Source: Desertivirga brevis
GTDB taxonomy: Bacteria > Bacteroidota > Bacteroidia > Sphingobacteriales > Sphingobacteriaceae
DNA: 64,000 nucleotides
Direction of reading: 5' to 3'
NCBI RefSeq assembly: GCF_017355835.1
Contig: NZ_JAFEWF010000011.1
Span: forward strand, 124,001 to 188,000
Translations under genes and position numbers: made by a program
Shown here: positions 35,209-43,928 of the stretch, one piece after another
How positions within the stretch are numbered: position 1 is the stretch's first letter
Layout of the letters: each line of letters starts with the position of its first letter
The notes under the pieces: generated by a model
The model's database searches: none
What the model saw: the letters and a program-made list of their open reading frames with translations, nothing else
What the model was told of the DNA's origin: nothing

Positions 35209-36750
35209 CTAGCGTCCTCTTCCTCGTTTAGTCTGAGGTTCCTCGGGATCTTGTTCCCAAGGGAGAGGCTTCGGAGTTACAACTTTAAGAATATACTCAT
35301 CACCCTCGTGGAATGCGTTACTTTGGCTCAGAATGTTCTGCATATAATCCATATTAGGACCTTTAATAGTAGCACTAAAAAGCTGAGCTCGCTGCAGCAT
35401 CCTTATATAAGTGTCCGGCTCATTTCTTCGGGTTAATTGCCTGAGTGCTCCAAGATAATCCTCCCGAAAAACTGTTGGAATAATGATTCTTGCCTGGGTA
35501 GCTTTGACTAGCTCTGCATTCATCATTATACGAGCTATCCTCCCATTTCCATCCAAAAACGGATGCACTTCACTAACCATAAACATCATATAAGCAGCTT
35601 TAGAAAATGGATGACGAAGTGCCTGATAGAAATCGAAACCTCTTGTTAAAGTTCCTCTTACCAGGGTATAGTCTACAAACTCAGTATCACCAGCCCTGTT
35701 GTTTACAGACTTAAATTCTCCTGGCTTCTTATACGGACGAGATCCAAGAATAATCCGGTGCCGATATTGTAAGATACGAAGGAGGTCATTTGCATCTATA
35801 GGAGTTATTCCCATTTCTGTCTGGTTGCTTACTACCTGATAAGTGCCTAACACGTCGTGAGAATCTTCATCTCTCGCAGGAAGCGGCTTCCCTGTTTCAA
35901 TAATAAGTTTGGCCTCCTCTATTTTAAACTTCGTACCCTCTATAAAATTAGAAAAGTACGACTCGTAAAAAGCAAAATTTCGGAAAGCCTGAATAGAAGT
36001 ATTAGGATCACTTATGTCAGCAAACTCGCGTTGCTGCAATTCAACAAAAAGCTTTTCGAATAACTCAATCCGCTTCGGATCGTATGGCAGGCCAAAAGTT
36101 CTGGCGATTGCCAGAGGAGAGGTGAGTAGTTCAGACGGTTTGGTATTTAATAGGGCTCCGATCATCCGATTTAATTTATTAAACTCTTTCTCCATTCCGA
36201 GCTCTTGACCCAGCTCACGTGCACGATCACGTACGGCATTGAGGCCTTCTTCTCCTTTTACCCTAATTATTTGGTCCAATCTTTCCTCTATTTCCGGTAA
36301 TGTTAATGATTTAGAATCAGGCCCAACATTTTTACTCGACTGAAGAGACTCGAGTATAGCCCTCTCCTGCTGGGAAACACGCAGCTTACCTGAAAAGAAA
36401 TAGTCACCCTCTACAGCTTCCGGGCCTTTCATGAAATTTAAGATAATTCCAGGTAGCTCGATCCTTCTGTTATGCGATGATGTAAAGAACAAATTACCAG
36501 AGGAGGTAGGCTTAAATTCAAGAGCCGAGCGATGACTTAATATTGAGTTAGGATAAAGGTGTCCTACAATCTTAAAAATGTTTCTCCGGATTATCGCTGC
36601 TGGATCCTCTGCTAAATTTGATGTAAAAATCCTGGGAGCAATTTTCTTCAAGCTTCCCGCCTTTGCAAGCGCATTAATCTCCCGACTTACCTCGGGGAGG
36701 CTCGAAGAAAAAATTATTTCTTGTAAATGGAGAGGTACATTCTTATCCAT
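35209..36750 (-). CDS. Fic-domain protein with AbiEi-like N-terminal region
   Basis: Fic enzymes transfer AMP or related groups to protein hydroxyls. The active-site loop is HPFLDGNGRIAR (H400-R408 in the longer frame), complete for catalysis. SNFIEG (271-276) fits the auto-inhibitory motif (S/T)xxxE(G/N), here N-terminal to the Fic core (class II). The N-terminal 150 residues resemble AbiEi-type antitoxin/regulator proteins (winged-helix SREINALAKAGSLKKIAPRIF, then ILSHRSALEF and GIILNFMKGP). This suggests a self-contained toxin-antitoxin-like or phage-defence protein that may bind its own promoter. ATG 36750 is preferred to 36762. It lies in the mobile region between IS21/radC and the integrase. 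Confidence 0.82.
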   Translation of the reverse strand: MDKNVPLHLQEIIFSSSLPEVSREINALAKAGSLKKIAPRIFTSNLAEDPAAIIRRNIFKIVGHLYPNSILSHRSALEFKPTSSGNLFFTSSHNRRIELPGIILNFMKGPEAVEGDYFFSGKLRVSQQERAILESLQSSKNVGPDSKSLTLPEIEERLDQIIRVKGEEGLNAVRDRARELGQELGMEKEFNKLNRMIGALLNTKPSELLTSPLAIARTFGLPYDPKRIELFEKLFVELQQREFADISDPNTSIQAFRNFAFYESYFSNFIEGTKFKIEEAKLIIETGKPLPARDEDSHDVLGTYQVVSNQTEMGITPIDANDLLRILQYRHRIILGSRPYKKPGEFKSVNNRAGDTEFVDYTLVRGTLTRGFDFYQALRHPFSKAAYMMFMVSEVHPFLDGNGRIARIMMNAELVKATQARIIIPTVFREDYLGALRQLTRRNEPDTYIRMLQRAQLFSATIKGPNMDYMQNILSQSNAFHEGDEYILKVVTPKPLPWEQDPEEPQTKRGRGR

Positions 36751-36757
36751 AAATAAC

Positions 36758-36843
36758 CACAAATTTTTAAGTGTAAAACCGGCGATGTTTAGATTTCACA
36801 CAAATTTTTCATAACAAATAATGAAAATACACAAATTTTTCAT
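36758..36843. promoter_or_regulatory. Repeated operator-like motif upstream of the Fic gene
   Basis: ACACAAATTTTTCAT occurs exactly at 36798-36812 and 36829-36843 (31 bp apart), with a partial third copy CACAAATTTTTA at 36758-36769. They span the expected promoter of the minus-strand Fic/AbiEi gene. AbiEi proteins repress their own operons through upstream repeats, so these are candidate operators. Confidence 0.5.
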
Positions 36844-36956
36844 GAAACAGAAGAATTATTAGATGTTCAGTAAGACAAAAACCAGTAAGACTGGAACGAA
36901 CGGCGCTAGAATTGAACCAGCGCCATTTTAAGCAATAGAAGTACAGACTGCATCTT

Positions 36957-38168
36957 TCACTTGTATTTACTTCTTAATTTTTCCATATCGGCCCCCACCT
37001 TCATATCTAAAATTTTTGCATAATGCTGAGTCGTTTTAATACTTGTATGACCTAACATTTTACTTACACTTTCTATTGGAACACCATTAGTCAAAGTAAC
37101 AGTAGTTGCAAATGTATGTCGGGCAATATGGTAAGTTAGTGTCTTAGTGATCCCGCATACCGCTGCTATCTCCTTTAGGTACGCATTCATTTTTTGATTA
37201 CTTGAGACAGGAAATACCTTGCCTGAATTTACGCAAGGAGGAAAACTCTTGTACTTATTAATTAACTCTAAAGCTGCAGGTAATAATGGTACTCGTGTTG
37301 AGGTATCCGTTTTCTTCCTTTTAGTATTAATCCAACTTTCTCCATCGTGCCCTTTAACCACCTCCGATTTCTTTAGCTTTTGAACATCCGCATAAGCTAA
37401 ACCAGTATAACAACTAAACAGAAAAACGTCCTTCACATAGTTCAATCGCTCAACTTCAAAAACTTGTTCAGCTATTGTTTTCAACTCCTCTTCTGTTAGA
37501 AATGCCCGATCTACGCTCTTAACCTTCGCCTTATAATTAATAAATGGGTCCTTATCCAGCCAACCGCTGGCAATACATATTCTAATTATCTTCTTAAAGT
37601 TCTTAACATATTTTACTGCAGAATTATTACCACATTTCCTAACCGAACGTAGATAAAACTCGAATTCGGTAATGAAATAATAATCTACCCGGGTAATATC
37701 AATATCAGCAAGTTTGTATTTCTCTTTTATAAAATCCCGCGTGTGCTTAAGAGTCGTTTCGTATCGTTGAAGAGTTCCCGATGCATACTCACCTCCTACT
37801 AAAGCCTCAATTTTCCTATTATGTTCACAGAAGACTTCAAGCAGCATCTTGGCAGACGAATCCTTACCCAAAAATTTACTTCTAACTACTTCTGCCGAAA
37901 CAAACTCTTCAGCTTCGTTTAGTTCCCTGATAATTTCATAAATCCTTATTTCTATACTGCTTAGCCAGGAATTCAGACTCCTAATTTCTTCTTTAGTCCC
38001 GTTGGCCCTACCAGCTGCAGAGTTCCATCTGGAGGGATCACATTTTCGACCTGTGGCCAGTTCGACACGTCCCCCATCAATAGTGATCCTTAAATAGATC
38101 GAGATGGGACCACTTTTGTAACTACTTCTTTTTTTGAGATAAAAAAGTAAACTGCAATTCGTTTTCAT
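36957..38168 (-). CDS. Tyrosine recombinase / integrase (Bacteroidota mobile-element type)
   Basis: It has an N-terminal arm-binding domain (LLFYLKKRSSYKSGPISIYLRI), a SAM-like core-binding domain and a catalytic domain with HIARHTFATT, LGHTSIKTTQHYAKI (catalytic Tyr) and a conserved Lys region. The first catalytic Arg position reads CYTGLAYAD, with Ala instead of Arg, as known for CTnDOT-type integrases. ATG 38168 (MKTNCSLLFYL) is preferred to the upstream 38225. It points away from tRNA-Ser(GGA), 247 bp to its right, a common integration arrangement. Confidence 0.9.
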   Translation of the reverse strand: MKTNCSLLFYLKKRSSYKSGPISIYLRITIDGGRVELATGRKCDPSRWNSAAGRANGTKEEIRSLNSWLSSIEIRIYEIIRELNEAEEFVSAEVVRSKFLGKDSSAKMLLEVFCEHNRKIEALVGGEYASGTLQRYETTLKHTRDFIKEKYKLADIDITRVDYYFITEFEFYLRSVRKCGNNSAVKYVKNFKKIIRICIASGWLDKDPFINYKAKVKSVDRAFLTEEELKTIAEQVFEVERLNYVKDVFLFSCYTGLAYADVQKLKKSEVVKGHDGESWINTKRKKTDTSTRVPLLPAALELINKYKSFPPCVNSGKVFPVSSNQKMNAYLKEIAAVCGITKTLTYHIARHTFATTVTLTNGVPIESVSKMLGHTSIKTTQHYAKILDMKVGADMEKLRSKYK

Positions 38169-38265
38169 ACACTTGTTAAGATTAATAAATGTCGCATCGC
38201 AGCTCGAATAAAACAAGATGTCCAATTATAGAACATGTTGAAGAACAGAATCTTATGATGATTCT

Positions 38266-38299
38266 GGTGAGCACTTTTTTAATTTTGAAAGTGCTCACC
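38266..38299. repeat. Inverted repeat upstream of the integrase gene
   Basis: GGTGAGCACTTT and AAAGTGCTCACC form a perfect 12-bp dyad with a 10-nt spacer. A further half-site, AAATGCTCACC, follows at 38301-38311. Located between the integrase start and the tRNA, it may be an integrase arm/core site or an operator. Confidence 0.5.
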
Positions 38300-38355
38300 G
38301 AAATGCTCACCTTTTTATTGAGAAATATTGAACAATTTGGCTAGTACCAGAAATG

Positions 38356-38392
38356 AAAAAAGCCCGTAAACTTCTCATTTACAGGCTTTTTT
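38356..38392. terminator. Strong bidirectional terminator after tRNA-Ser
   Basis: The 15-base arms AAAAAAGCCCGTAAA and TTTACAGGCTTTTTT pair with one C-A mismatch, around a 7-nt loop. It lies 23 bp beyond the tRNA 3' end. Confidence 0.85.
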
Positions 38393-38414
38393 GATTTTTT
38401 GATATTACTATCAG

Positions 38415-38501
38415 CAGAGAGAGCGGGATTCGAACCCGCGATACCCTTGCGAGTATACAAACTTTCCAGGCTTGCTCCTTCAACCACTCGGACACCTCTC
38501 T
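38415..38501 (-). tRNA. tRNA-Ser (anticodon GGA)
   Basis: An 87-nt class II tRNA with acceptor AGAGAGG/TCTCTCT (one G-U), D-arm GTCCGAGTGGTTGAAGG, anticodon loop CTGGAAA giving GGA, an extended variable arm (TACTCGCAAGGGTA) and T-arm GCGGGTTCGAATCCCGC. CCA is not encoded. It is the probable insertion target of the mobile region to its left. Confidence 0.95.
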
Positions 38502-38568
38502 GTTTGGGACTGCAAAAATAACATTTTGCAGCGAATTCTATAGTCTAAAATAACATCAATGGATAAAT

Positions 38569-39618
38569 CTAGAAAACCGACTTTGCAGGTGCTGCAAAAG
38601 GCGTTTTACTTAATTCTCCCCTTAAATTTGTCTCCAATAAGGTTGTAATCCGGTTATAAGTATATCCTCTTGATAACAGGAACATCAACTTTGTAACCGC
38701 AGCTTCGTAAGTCATGTCGTAACCGCTGACAACTCCCATATTCTTCAAAGGACGACTTGTTTCGTATCTTCCAAGCTCCACACTGCCAACTTTACACTGG
38801 GATATGTCTAGGATGACCTTCTCTTGCTTTATTGCGCTCTCGAGACATTCGAGAAACCATTTTTCCGTTGTAGTATTTCCGGCACCAAAAGTTTCCAGTA
38901 TAATAGCCCTTGTTTTTGAGTTAACAATAGCTGCCACTGTCTCTTTACTGATTCCTGGATAAAGCTTCAGTACAGAAATAGAGTTGTTCAACTTCTTATG
39001 TGCTCTGAAAACACAGTCCTCACATTTACGAATACTTGCATCGTTGTACCGCAAATGAACACCGGCTTCAGCAAGTACCGGATAGTTCGGAGAACGAAAC
39101 GCCTCAAATTTGGCCGAGTTGTATTTAAATGCCCTGTTTCCTCTGAACAATTGAAAATCAAAATAGATACATACCTCTGGAACTCTTGCTGAGCCGTTTA
39201 ACTTGGCAGAAGCGATCTCAAGAGCGGTGATCAAATTTTCTTTTGCGTCTGTTCTGATCTCCCCTATAGGTAACTGTGATCCTGTAAAGATCACTGGTTT
39301 GTTTAAGCCCTCAAGCAAAAAGCTTAGGGCAGAAGCTGTAAAAGCCATTGTATCCGAGCCATGGAGGATCACAAACCCATCGTACAGATCATAATTCTGC
39401 TCTACCAATTCCGCCAATTCAATCCATATCTCCGGACTCATATTAGAGGAATCAATGATTTCAGAAAAAGAATGGACTGTTATTTCGTAAGGGAGGCGCT
39501 GTAATTCAGGAACGTTTTCGTTAATGTGTTTAAAGTCTAAAGGCTTCAGCACACCCGTCACTTTATCGAAAACCATTCCAATAGTTCCACCAGTGTAAAT
39601 AATTAAAACCTTTGTCAT
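38569..39618 (-). CDS. ansA: L-asparaginase, type I (cytoplasmic)
   Basis: It hydrolyses asparagine to aspartate and ammonia. The two threonine motifs are IIYTGGTIGM (nucleophile Thr) and ILHGSDTMAFTASAL, with FTGSQLPIGEIRTDAKENL between subunits' active sites. There is no signal peptide. Length 349 residues is normal. It shares its strand with tatD (50 bp upstream), probably as an operon. Confidence 0.92.
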   Translation of the reverse strand: MTKVLIIYTGGTIGMVFDKVTGVLKPLDFKHINENVPELQRLPYEITVHSFSEIIDSSNMSPEIWIELAELVEQNYDLYDGFVILHGSDTMAFTASALSFLLEGLNKPVIFTGSQLPIGEIRTDAKENLITALEIASAKLNGSARVPEVCIYFDFQLFRGNRAFKYNSAKFEAFRSPNYPVLAEAGVHLRYNDASIRKCEDCVFRAHKKLNNSISVLKLYPGISKETVAAIVNSKTRAIILETFGAGNTTTEKWFLECLESAIKQEKVILDISQCKVGSVELGRYETSRPLKNMGVVSGYDMTYEAAVTKLMFLLSRGYTYNRITTLLETNLRGELSKTPFAAPAKSVF

Positions 39619-39668
39619 CTAAACTCTGCTCCTTAAAATTTCTTAAATATAAAAAAGGAAACTCGTTC

Positions 39669-40436
39669 CTACGTGTTAAAAATAATTTTTGAATTTTCTG
39701 TGGTAATAGCTGCAACTTCTTCGATACTTATTTGCTTAATATCTGCTATTTTTTGAGCGACATAAATCAAATAACTGCTCTCATTAGGCTTACCTCTATA
39801 AGGTACAGGAGTTAAATACGGAGTATCTGTTTCTAAAACTATATTATTTAAGGAAATTTCCTCAACCACTTTATCTAATCCTGACTTTTTGTAGGTTACC
39901 ACCCCTCCAATACCCAAATAAAAGCCTAAGTCTACGATTTTTTTTGCTTGTTCAATAGTTCCTGAAAAACAGTGGAAAATCCCCCGTAACTTTTCATCCT
40001 TTTCAGCTAAAAGAATTTCATAAACTTCATCGAATGCTTCTCTGCAATGGATCACAATTGGTAGATCCAGATCTTTCGCCCAGCCAATTTGTTCATAAAA
40101 GGCTTTCTTTTGAAATTCAAGTGTGGTCGTGTCCCAATACAGGTCTATACCGATCTCTCCAATTGCATAAATCTTTGTAGAGGCGATCGCTGCAGATATG
40201 GTATCCAACTCCTCCCGGTAATTCACTTTTACATCGCAGGGATGCAAACCCAGCATAGCAAAACAATTTTCTGGATACTCTTTTACAAGATTTTGAATTA
40301 AAGAGATAGACTCTGAATCAACATTAGGGAGGAACAAACGCTCGACCTTGTTATCCAAACAACGCTGCATTAACTCCTTCAGCTTTTCAGCATCCTTTTC
40401 ATAATATTGGTGCGTATGCGTGTCTGTTAAAATCAT
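39669..40436 (-). CDS. tatD: TatD-family metal-dependent DNase/hydrolase
   Basis: This 255-residue TIM-barrel hydrolase has H7 and H9 in TDTHTHQY, E in AIGEIGIDLYWD, H in IVIHCREA and FHCFSGT, and D in LETDTPYL as metal ligands. It acts as a 3'-5' exonuclease or hydrolase in DNA repair or turnover. A perfect -7 element (TACTTTTG on the minus strand, 40442-40449) ends only 5 bp before the ATG, so the transcript may be almost leaderless. Confidence 0.92.
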   Translation of the reverse strand: MILTDTHTHQYYEKDAEKLKELMQRCLDNKVERLFLPNVDSESISLIQNLVKEYPENCFAMLGLHPCDVKVNYREELDTISAAIASTKIYAIGEIGIDLYWDTTTLEFQKKAFYEQIGWAKDLDLPIVIHCREAFDEVYEILLAEKDEKLRGIFHCFSGTIEQAKKIVDLGFYLGIGGVVTYKKSGLDKVVEEISLNNIVLETDTPYLTPVPYRGKPNESSYLIYVAQKIADIKQISIEEVAAITTENSKIIFNT

Positions 40437-40465
40437 TTCTGCAAAAGTAGGAATCTAGTATTAAC

Positions 40466-40501
40466 AAAAAAGCCGTTCCGAAAAATCAGAACGGCTTTTT
40501 T
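40466..40501. terminator. Bidirectional intrinsic terminator between tatD and dnaK
   Basis: AAAAAAGCCGTTC pairs with GAACGGCTTTTTT over 13 bp around a short loop. It ends dnaK transcription on the minus strand. Confidence 0.85.
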
Positions 40502-40521
40502 GCCTATATATTTTTTGAAGA

Positions 40522-42441
40522 TTATTTAACTTCTTCGAAATCTACATCAGTAACAGCGTCTCCGGCATTGCCACCAGCATTACCTGTTCCAGCACCAGCA
40601 CCCGGGCCCCCAGCCTGAGCACCTGCAGCTCCTGGATCACCTGCTGCTTTGTACATGTCTTCAGAGGCCGCAGTCCATGCATTTTGAAGTTCAGCCTGAG
40701 CAGTGTCGATGCCAGCGAAATCCTTAGCAGCATAAGCTGATTTTAATTTCTCCAAGCCACTTTCGATAGGCGCCTTTTTCTCTGCAGGGATCTTATCGCC
40801 ATACTCTTTCAACTGTTTTTCTGTTGAGAAAATCAGAGCATCGGCTGCATTTAGCTTGTCAATCTCCTCTTTAGCCTTTTTATCTGCTTCAGCATTAGCC
40901 TCAGCTTCCGCCTTCATTTTCTGGATCTCTTCGTCAGACAGACCTGAAGAAGCTTCGATACGGATCTTTTGCTCTTTACCTGTTGCTTTATCTTTAGCTC
41001 CTACATGCAGGATACCGTTAGCATCGATATCGAAAGTTACTTCGATTTGAGGCACACCGCGAGGTGCTGGTGGAATTCCGTCTAAGTGGAAACGACCGAT
41101 AGTACGGTTTTGGTTTGCCATTGGACGCTCACCCTGCAAGATGTGTATCTCTACAGACGGTTGATTGTCAGACGCAGTAGAGAAAGTCTCTGATTTTTTA
41201 CTCGGAATAGTTGTGTTTGCTTCGATCAATTTGGTCATTACACCACCCATAGTTTCAATACCTAATGAAAGAGGAGTAACGTCAAGAAGCAATACATCTT
41301 TAACTTCACCAGTTAATACACCACCCTGGATTGCTGCACCGATAGCCACAACTTCATCCGGGTTAACACCTTTTGAAGGCTCTTTACCGAAGAAAGCTTT
41401 AACGGCTTCCTGGATAGCAGGGATACGTGTAGAACCACCTACAAGGATAACCTCATCAATATCAGATGGAGATAAACCGGCATTTTTCAAAGCAGAACGA
41501 CAAGGTTCAATTGTACGTTTGATTAAGCTATCGGCAAGTTGCTCAAATTTAGCACGGCTCAAAGTGCGAACTAAGTGCTTAGGTCCAGTTGCGTCAGCTG
41601 TGATATATGGCAAGTTAACTTCTGTCTGTGTAGAACTTGAAAGCTCGATCTTTGCTTTTTCAGCAGCTTCTTTCAAACGCTGTAAAGCCATAGGATCTTT
41701 CTTAAGGTCCATTCCGTTTTCAGACTGGAACTCAGTAGCTAACCAATCAATAATTACCTGGTCGAAGTCATCTCCACCTAAGTGAGTATCACCGTCAGTA
41801 GATTTAACTTCAAATACGCCATCACCTAATTCAAGAACAGAAACGTCGTGAGTACCACCACCGCAATCGAACACCGCGATCTTCATATCCTTGTGAGCTT
41901 TATCTAAACCGTAAGCTAAGGCAGCTGCAGTAGGCTCGTTGATAATACGCTTAACATTTAAACCTGCAATTTCGCCCGCTTCTTTAGTTGCCTGACGTTG
42001 GGCATCGTTGAAATAAGCAGGAACAGTAATAACTGCTTCAGTTACTTCCTGACCTAAAAAGTCCTCTGCTGTTTTCTTCATTTTCTGAAGGATCATAGCA
42101 GAAATCTCTTGAGGAGTATATTTACGGTCGTCGATTTCAACGCGAGGAGTGTTATTATCACCCTTAACTACAGCATATGGTACGCGTTCAGTTTCTTTGG
42201 TAACCTCATTGAAGCTGTTACCCATGAAGCGCTTTATAGAGTAGATCGTTTTTCTAGGGTTAGTAATTGCCTGGCGTTTTGCAGGATCCCCAACTTTACG
42301 CTCACCGTTCTCAACAAACGCTACAATAGAAGGAGTAGTACGTTTGCCCTCACTGTTCGAAATAACAACAGGCTCATTACCTTCCATTACGGCTACGCAG
42401 GAGTTAGTTGTTCCTAAGTCGATACCAATAATTTTTGACAT
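40522..42441 (-). CDS. dnaK: Molecular chaperone DnaK (Hsp70)
   Basis: This 639-residue Hsp70 has an ATPase domain with [25 protein letters not shown]-like [16 protein letters not shown] and [10 protein letters not shown], the EEVD-less bacterial C-terminus, the linker [17 protein letters not shown] and a lid ending in a Gly/Ala-rich tail and DVDFEEVK. It folds client proteins with DnaJ and GrpE, which are not adjacent. The phosphate-loop DCGGGTHD has Cys where many DnaKs have Leu, common in this phylum. A complex repeat-rich upstream region suggests stress control. Confidence 0.97.
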   Translation of the reverse strand: MSKIIGIDLGTTNSCVAVMEGNEPVVISNSEGKRTTPSIVAFVENGERKVGDPAKRQAITNPRKTIYSIKRFMGNSFNEVTKETERVPYAVVKGDNNTPRVEIDDRKYTPQEISAMILQKMKKTAEDFLGQEVTEAVITVPAYFNDAQRQATKEAGEIAGLNVKRIINEPTAAALAYGLDKAHKDMKIAVFDCGGGTHDVSVLELGDGVFEVKSTDGDTHLGGDDFDQVIIDWLATEFQSENGMDLKKDPMALQRLKEAAEKAKIELSSSTQTEVNLPYITADATGPKHLVRTLSRAKFEQLADSLIKRTIEPCRSALKNAGLSPSDIDEVILVGGSTRIPAIQEAVKAFFGKEPSKGVNPDEVVAIGAAIQGGVLTGEVKDVLLLDVTPLSLGIETMGGVMTKLIEANTTIPSKKSETFSTASDNQPSVEIHILQGERPMANQNRTIGRFHLDGIPPAPRGVPQIEVTFDIDANGILHVGAKDKATGKEQKIRIEASSGLSDEEIQKMKAEAEANAEADKKAKEEIDKLNAADALIFSTEKQLKEYGDKIPAEKKAPIESGLEKLKSAYAAKDFAGIDTAQAELQNAWTAASEDMYKAAGDPGAAGAQAGGPGAGAGTGNAGGNAGDAVTDVDFEEVK

Positions 42442-42490
42442 GATATATTTTACTTTAGATTGTTCAACAATTAATTCTGCTTCTCCTTAT

Positions 42491-42584
42491 CAATGCTTAT
42501 GCCAATACAAGGTACTGCCCCGGCTGACAGTATTTTGACAAGAAAAAAGAAAAAACAGTCATGCAGAAAAATGACAAGGTGACA
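42491..42584 (-). promoter_or_regulatory. dnaK upstream control region: TGACA repeats and a sigma-54-like site
   Basis: Four TGACA copies (plus strand) lie at 42525, 42536, 42572 and 42580. Between them and the gene, the minus strand reads TTGGCATAAGCATTG (42491-42505), which has the GG and N10 spacing of a sigma-54 -24/-12 promoter but GA instead of GC at -12. No good TAnnTTTG is seen. Activator-dependent stress induction is inferred. Confidence 0.4.
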
Positions 42585-42776
42585 GAATTGCAGGGGATTT
42601 ACGATTTTAAGAATTACGATTTACGATTGTAGCAAACGTATTAATAGGGAGACGAGCGATTAGATGAGAAGAGTTCGAACATATGACTAGTTTGACTGGA
42701 GGCAAAAAGAAAATCGTAAGTCAATGATTGAAACTACAGTTTAAGACTAAGTGAAGCAAATAAGTCAGTAACGAAA

Positions 42777-42798
42777 AAAGCCCCCGAACGGAGGCTTT
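42777..42798 (-). terminator. Terminator after the FKBP genes
   Basis: AAAGCCCCCG and CGGAGGCTTT form a 10-bp stem with one mismatch, preceded and followed by A/T-rich tracts, just past the FKBP stop at 42803. Confidence 0.65.
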
Positions 42799-42802
42799 CT
42801 AA

Positions 42803-43849
42803 TTATTTTGTTTTTGGTTTTGTAGTGGCTGCCGGCTTCTTGGCTGGCGCTACTGGCTTTTTAGCCGGAGTTGTTGTCTTTTTAGTTGTAGTTGCCTTTT
42901 TGGTTGTGGATACCGGCTTTTTAGCTGGCGCTGCTGCAACCTTTTTAGGTTTCTTTACTTTAACCAACTCTAAGTCGAAACGTAAAGTGCTGAATGGCAT
43001 GATTGCCGGGGGACTTCCCTGTGGGCCATAAGCTAACTCAGAAGGAATAATAAAGGTTGCCTTAGCTCCATCATTTAATAATAATAGACCTTCTTCCCAT
43101 CCAGGTATTACCTGCCCTTGTCCTAAAACTAGTTTTATGGGCTCATAAGTTCTTCCCGGTTGCTCTAAACCTGCTTTTTTAGCTTCAGCTTCGATACTAG
43201 AGTCGAAAACCTTTCCATCAAGCGTACTTCCAACATAGTTTACCCATACAGAATCTCCTTTGACCGCTTTAGGTTTAACAGAAGATTTTGTAATAACATA
43301 ATGTAATCCTGAAGCGGTCTTTACAGTATTAAGCTTTTGATCCGCTAAATATCTTGTTAAAGTCTCTGTTTCAGCAGACTTCATTTTCTCCATCTCAGTT
43401 TTATACTCTGCCATTGCCTCGTCCATTGATTGAACTTTCTCAACTTTTACTGTTACCGAGAGATAGCTACCCTTTTTAAGGAAAGGAGGCCTTTCTGAAT
43501 CAGGGGCGCCCTTAAAGATCGAATCTGCAGGAACTCTAAATAAGGCACTGTCTCTGGCTGTAAGCAATGGAAGGAAAGCCATTAGATCCAGATTGTTCTG
43601 GGAAGCCTGAACCTGAAGTTTACCTGGGCGGCCGGCAGTATAACTGCTGTAAAGAACAGAATCTTTATCGGTTCTTTGGATCATATTGAAGGTGATCACA
43701 TCGTTCACCTTTATTTTAGGGGTAGTATTTGCAGTAAAGATCCTGTACTGAACTCCTCCCGGCAGAGTTTCGAGACCCGCAGTTTGCTGAGCCATCGCCT
43801 GCGACGAAGCAACAACCAATAGAGCGGATAGTATTTTCTTAAAATTCAT
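42803..43849 (-). CDS. Secreted FKBP-type peptidyl-prolyl isomerase with Lys/Ala/Pro-rich tail
   Basis: After a signal peptide (ILSALLVVASSQAMAQ) comes a degenerate FKBP-like half (VNDVITFNMIQRTDKDSVLY), a helical linker, and a C-terminal FKBP domain (GDSVWVNYVGSTLDGKVFDSS, GWEEGLLLLNDGAKATFIIP, LAYGPQGSPP). The last 45 residues are a low-complexity array of KKP, TTKK and PAKKP units, similar to histone-H1/AlgP-like tails and unusual on an exported protein. ATG 43849 fits the signal peptide. It is downstream of a paralogue at 43929. Confidence 0.88.
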   Translation of the reverse strand: MNFKKILSALLVVASSQAMAQQTAGLETLPGGVQYRIFTANTTPKIKVNDVITFNMIQRTDKDSVLYSSYTAGRPGKLQVQASQNNLDLMAFLPLLTARDSALFRVPADSIFKGAPDSERPPFLKKGSYLSVTVKVEKVQSMDEAMAEYKTEMEKMKSAETETLTRYLADQKLNTVKTASGLHYVITKSSVKPKAVKGDSVWVNYVGSTLDGKVFDSSIEAEAKKAGLEQPGRTYEPIKLVLGQGQVIPGWEEGLLLLNDGAKATFIIPSELAYGPQGSPPAIMPFSTLRFDLELVKVKKPKKVAAAPAKKPVSTTKKATTTKKTTTPAKKPVAPAKKPAATTKPKTK

Positions 43850-43867
43850 ATGGATATAAACTAAACA

Positions 43868-43895
43868 GCCCACCTGATAGTATAAACAGGCGGGC
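43868..43895. terminator. Hairpin between the two FKBP genes
   Basis: GCCCACCTG pairs with CAGGCGGGC (one mismatch) around a 10-nt loop. On the minus strand it precedes the downstream FKBP gene and may partly terminate or protect the message. The T-rich tract lies on the plus-strand side. Confidence 0.4.
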
Positions 43896-43928
43896 TTATT
43901 TCTTATTATTTATTTATTCCTTCAATCA

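Noticed and set aside
41165..41785. 206-codon plus-strand frame opposite dnaK
   Set aside because: Antisense shadow of a strongly conserved gene, a well-known artefact of dnaK sequences.
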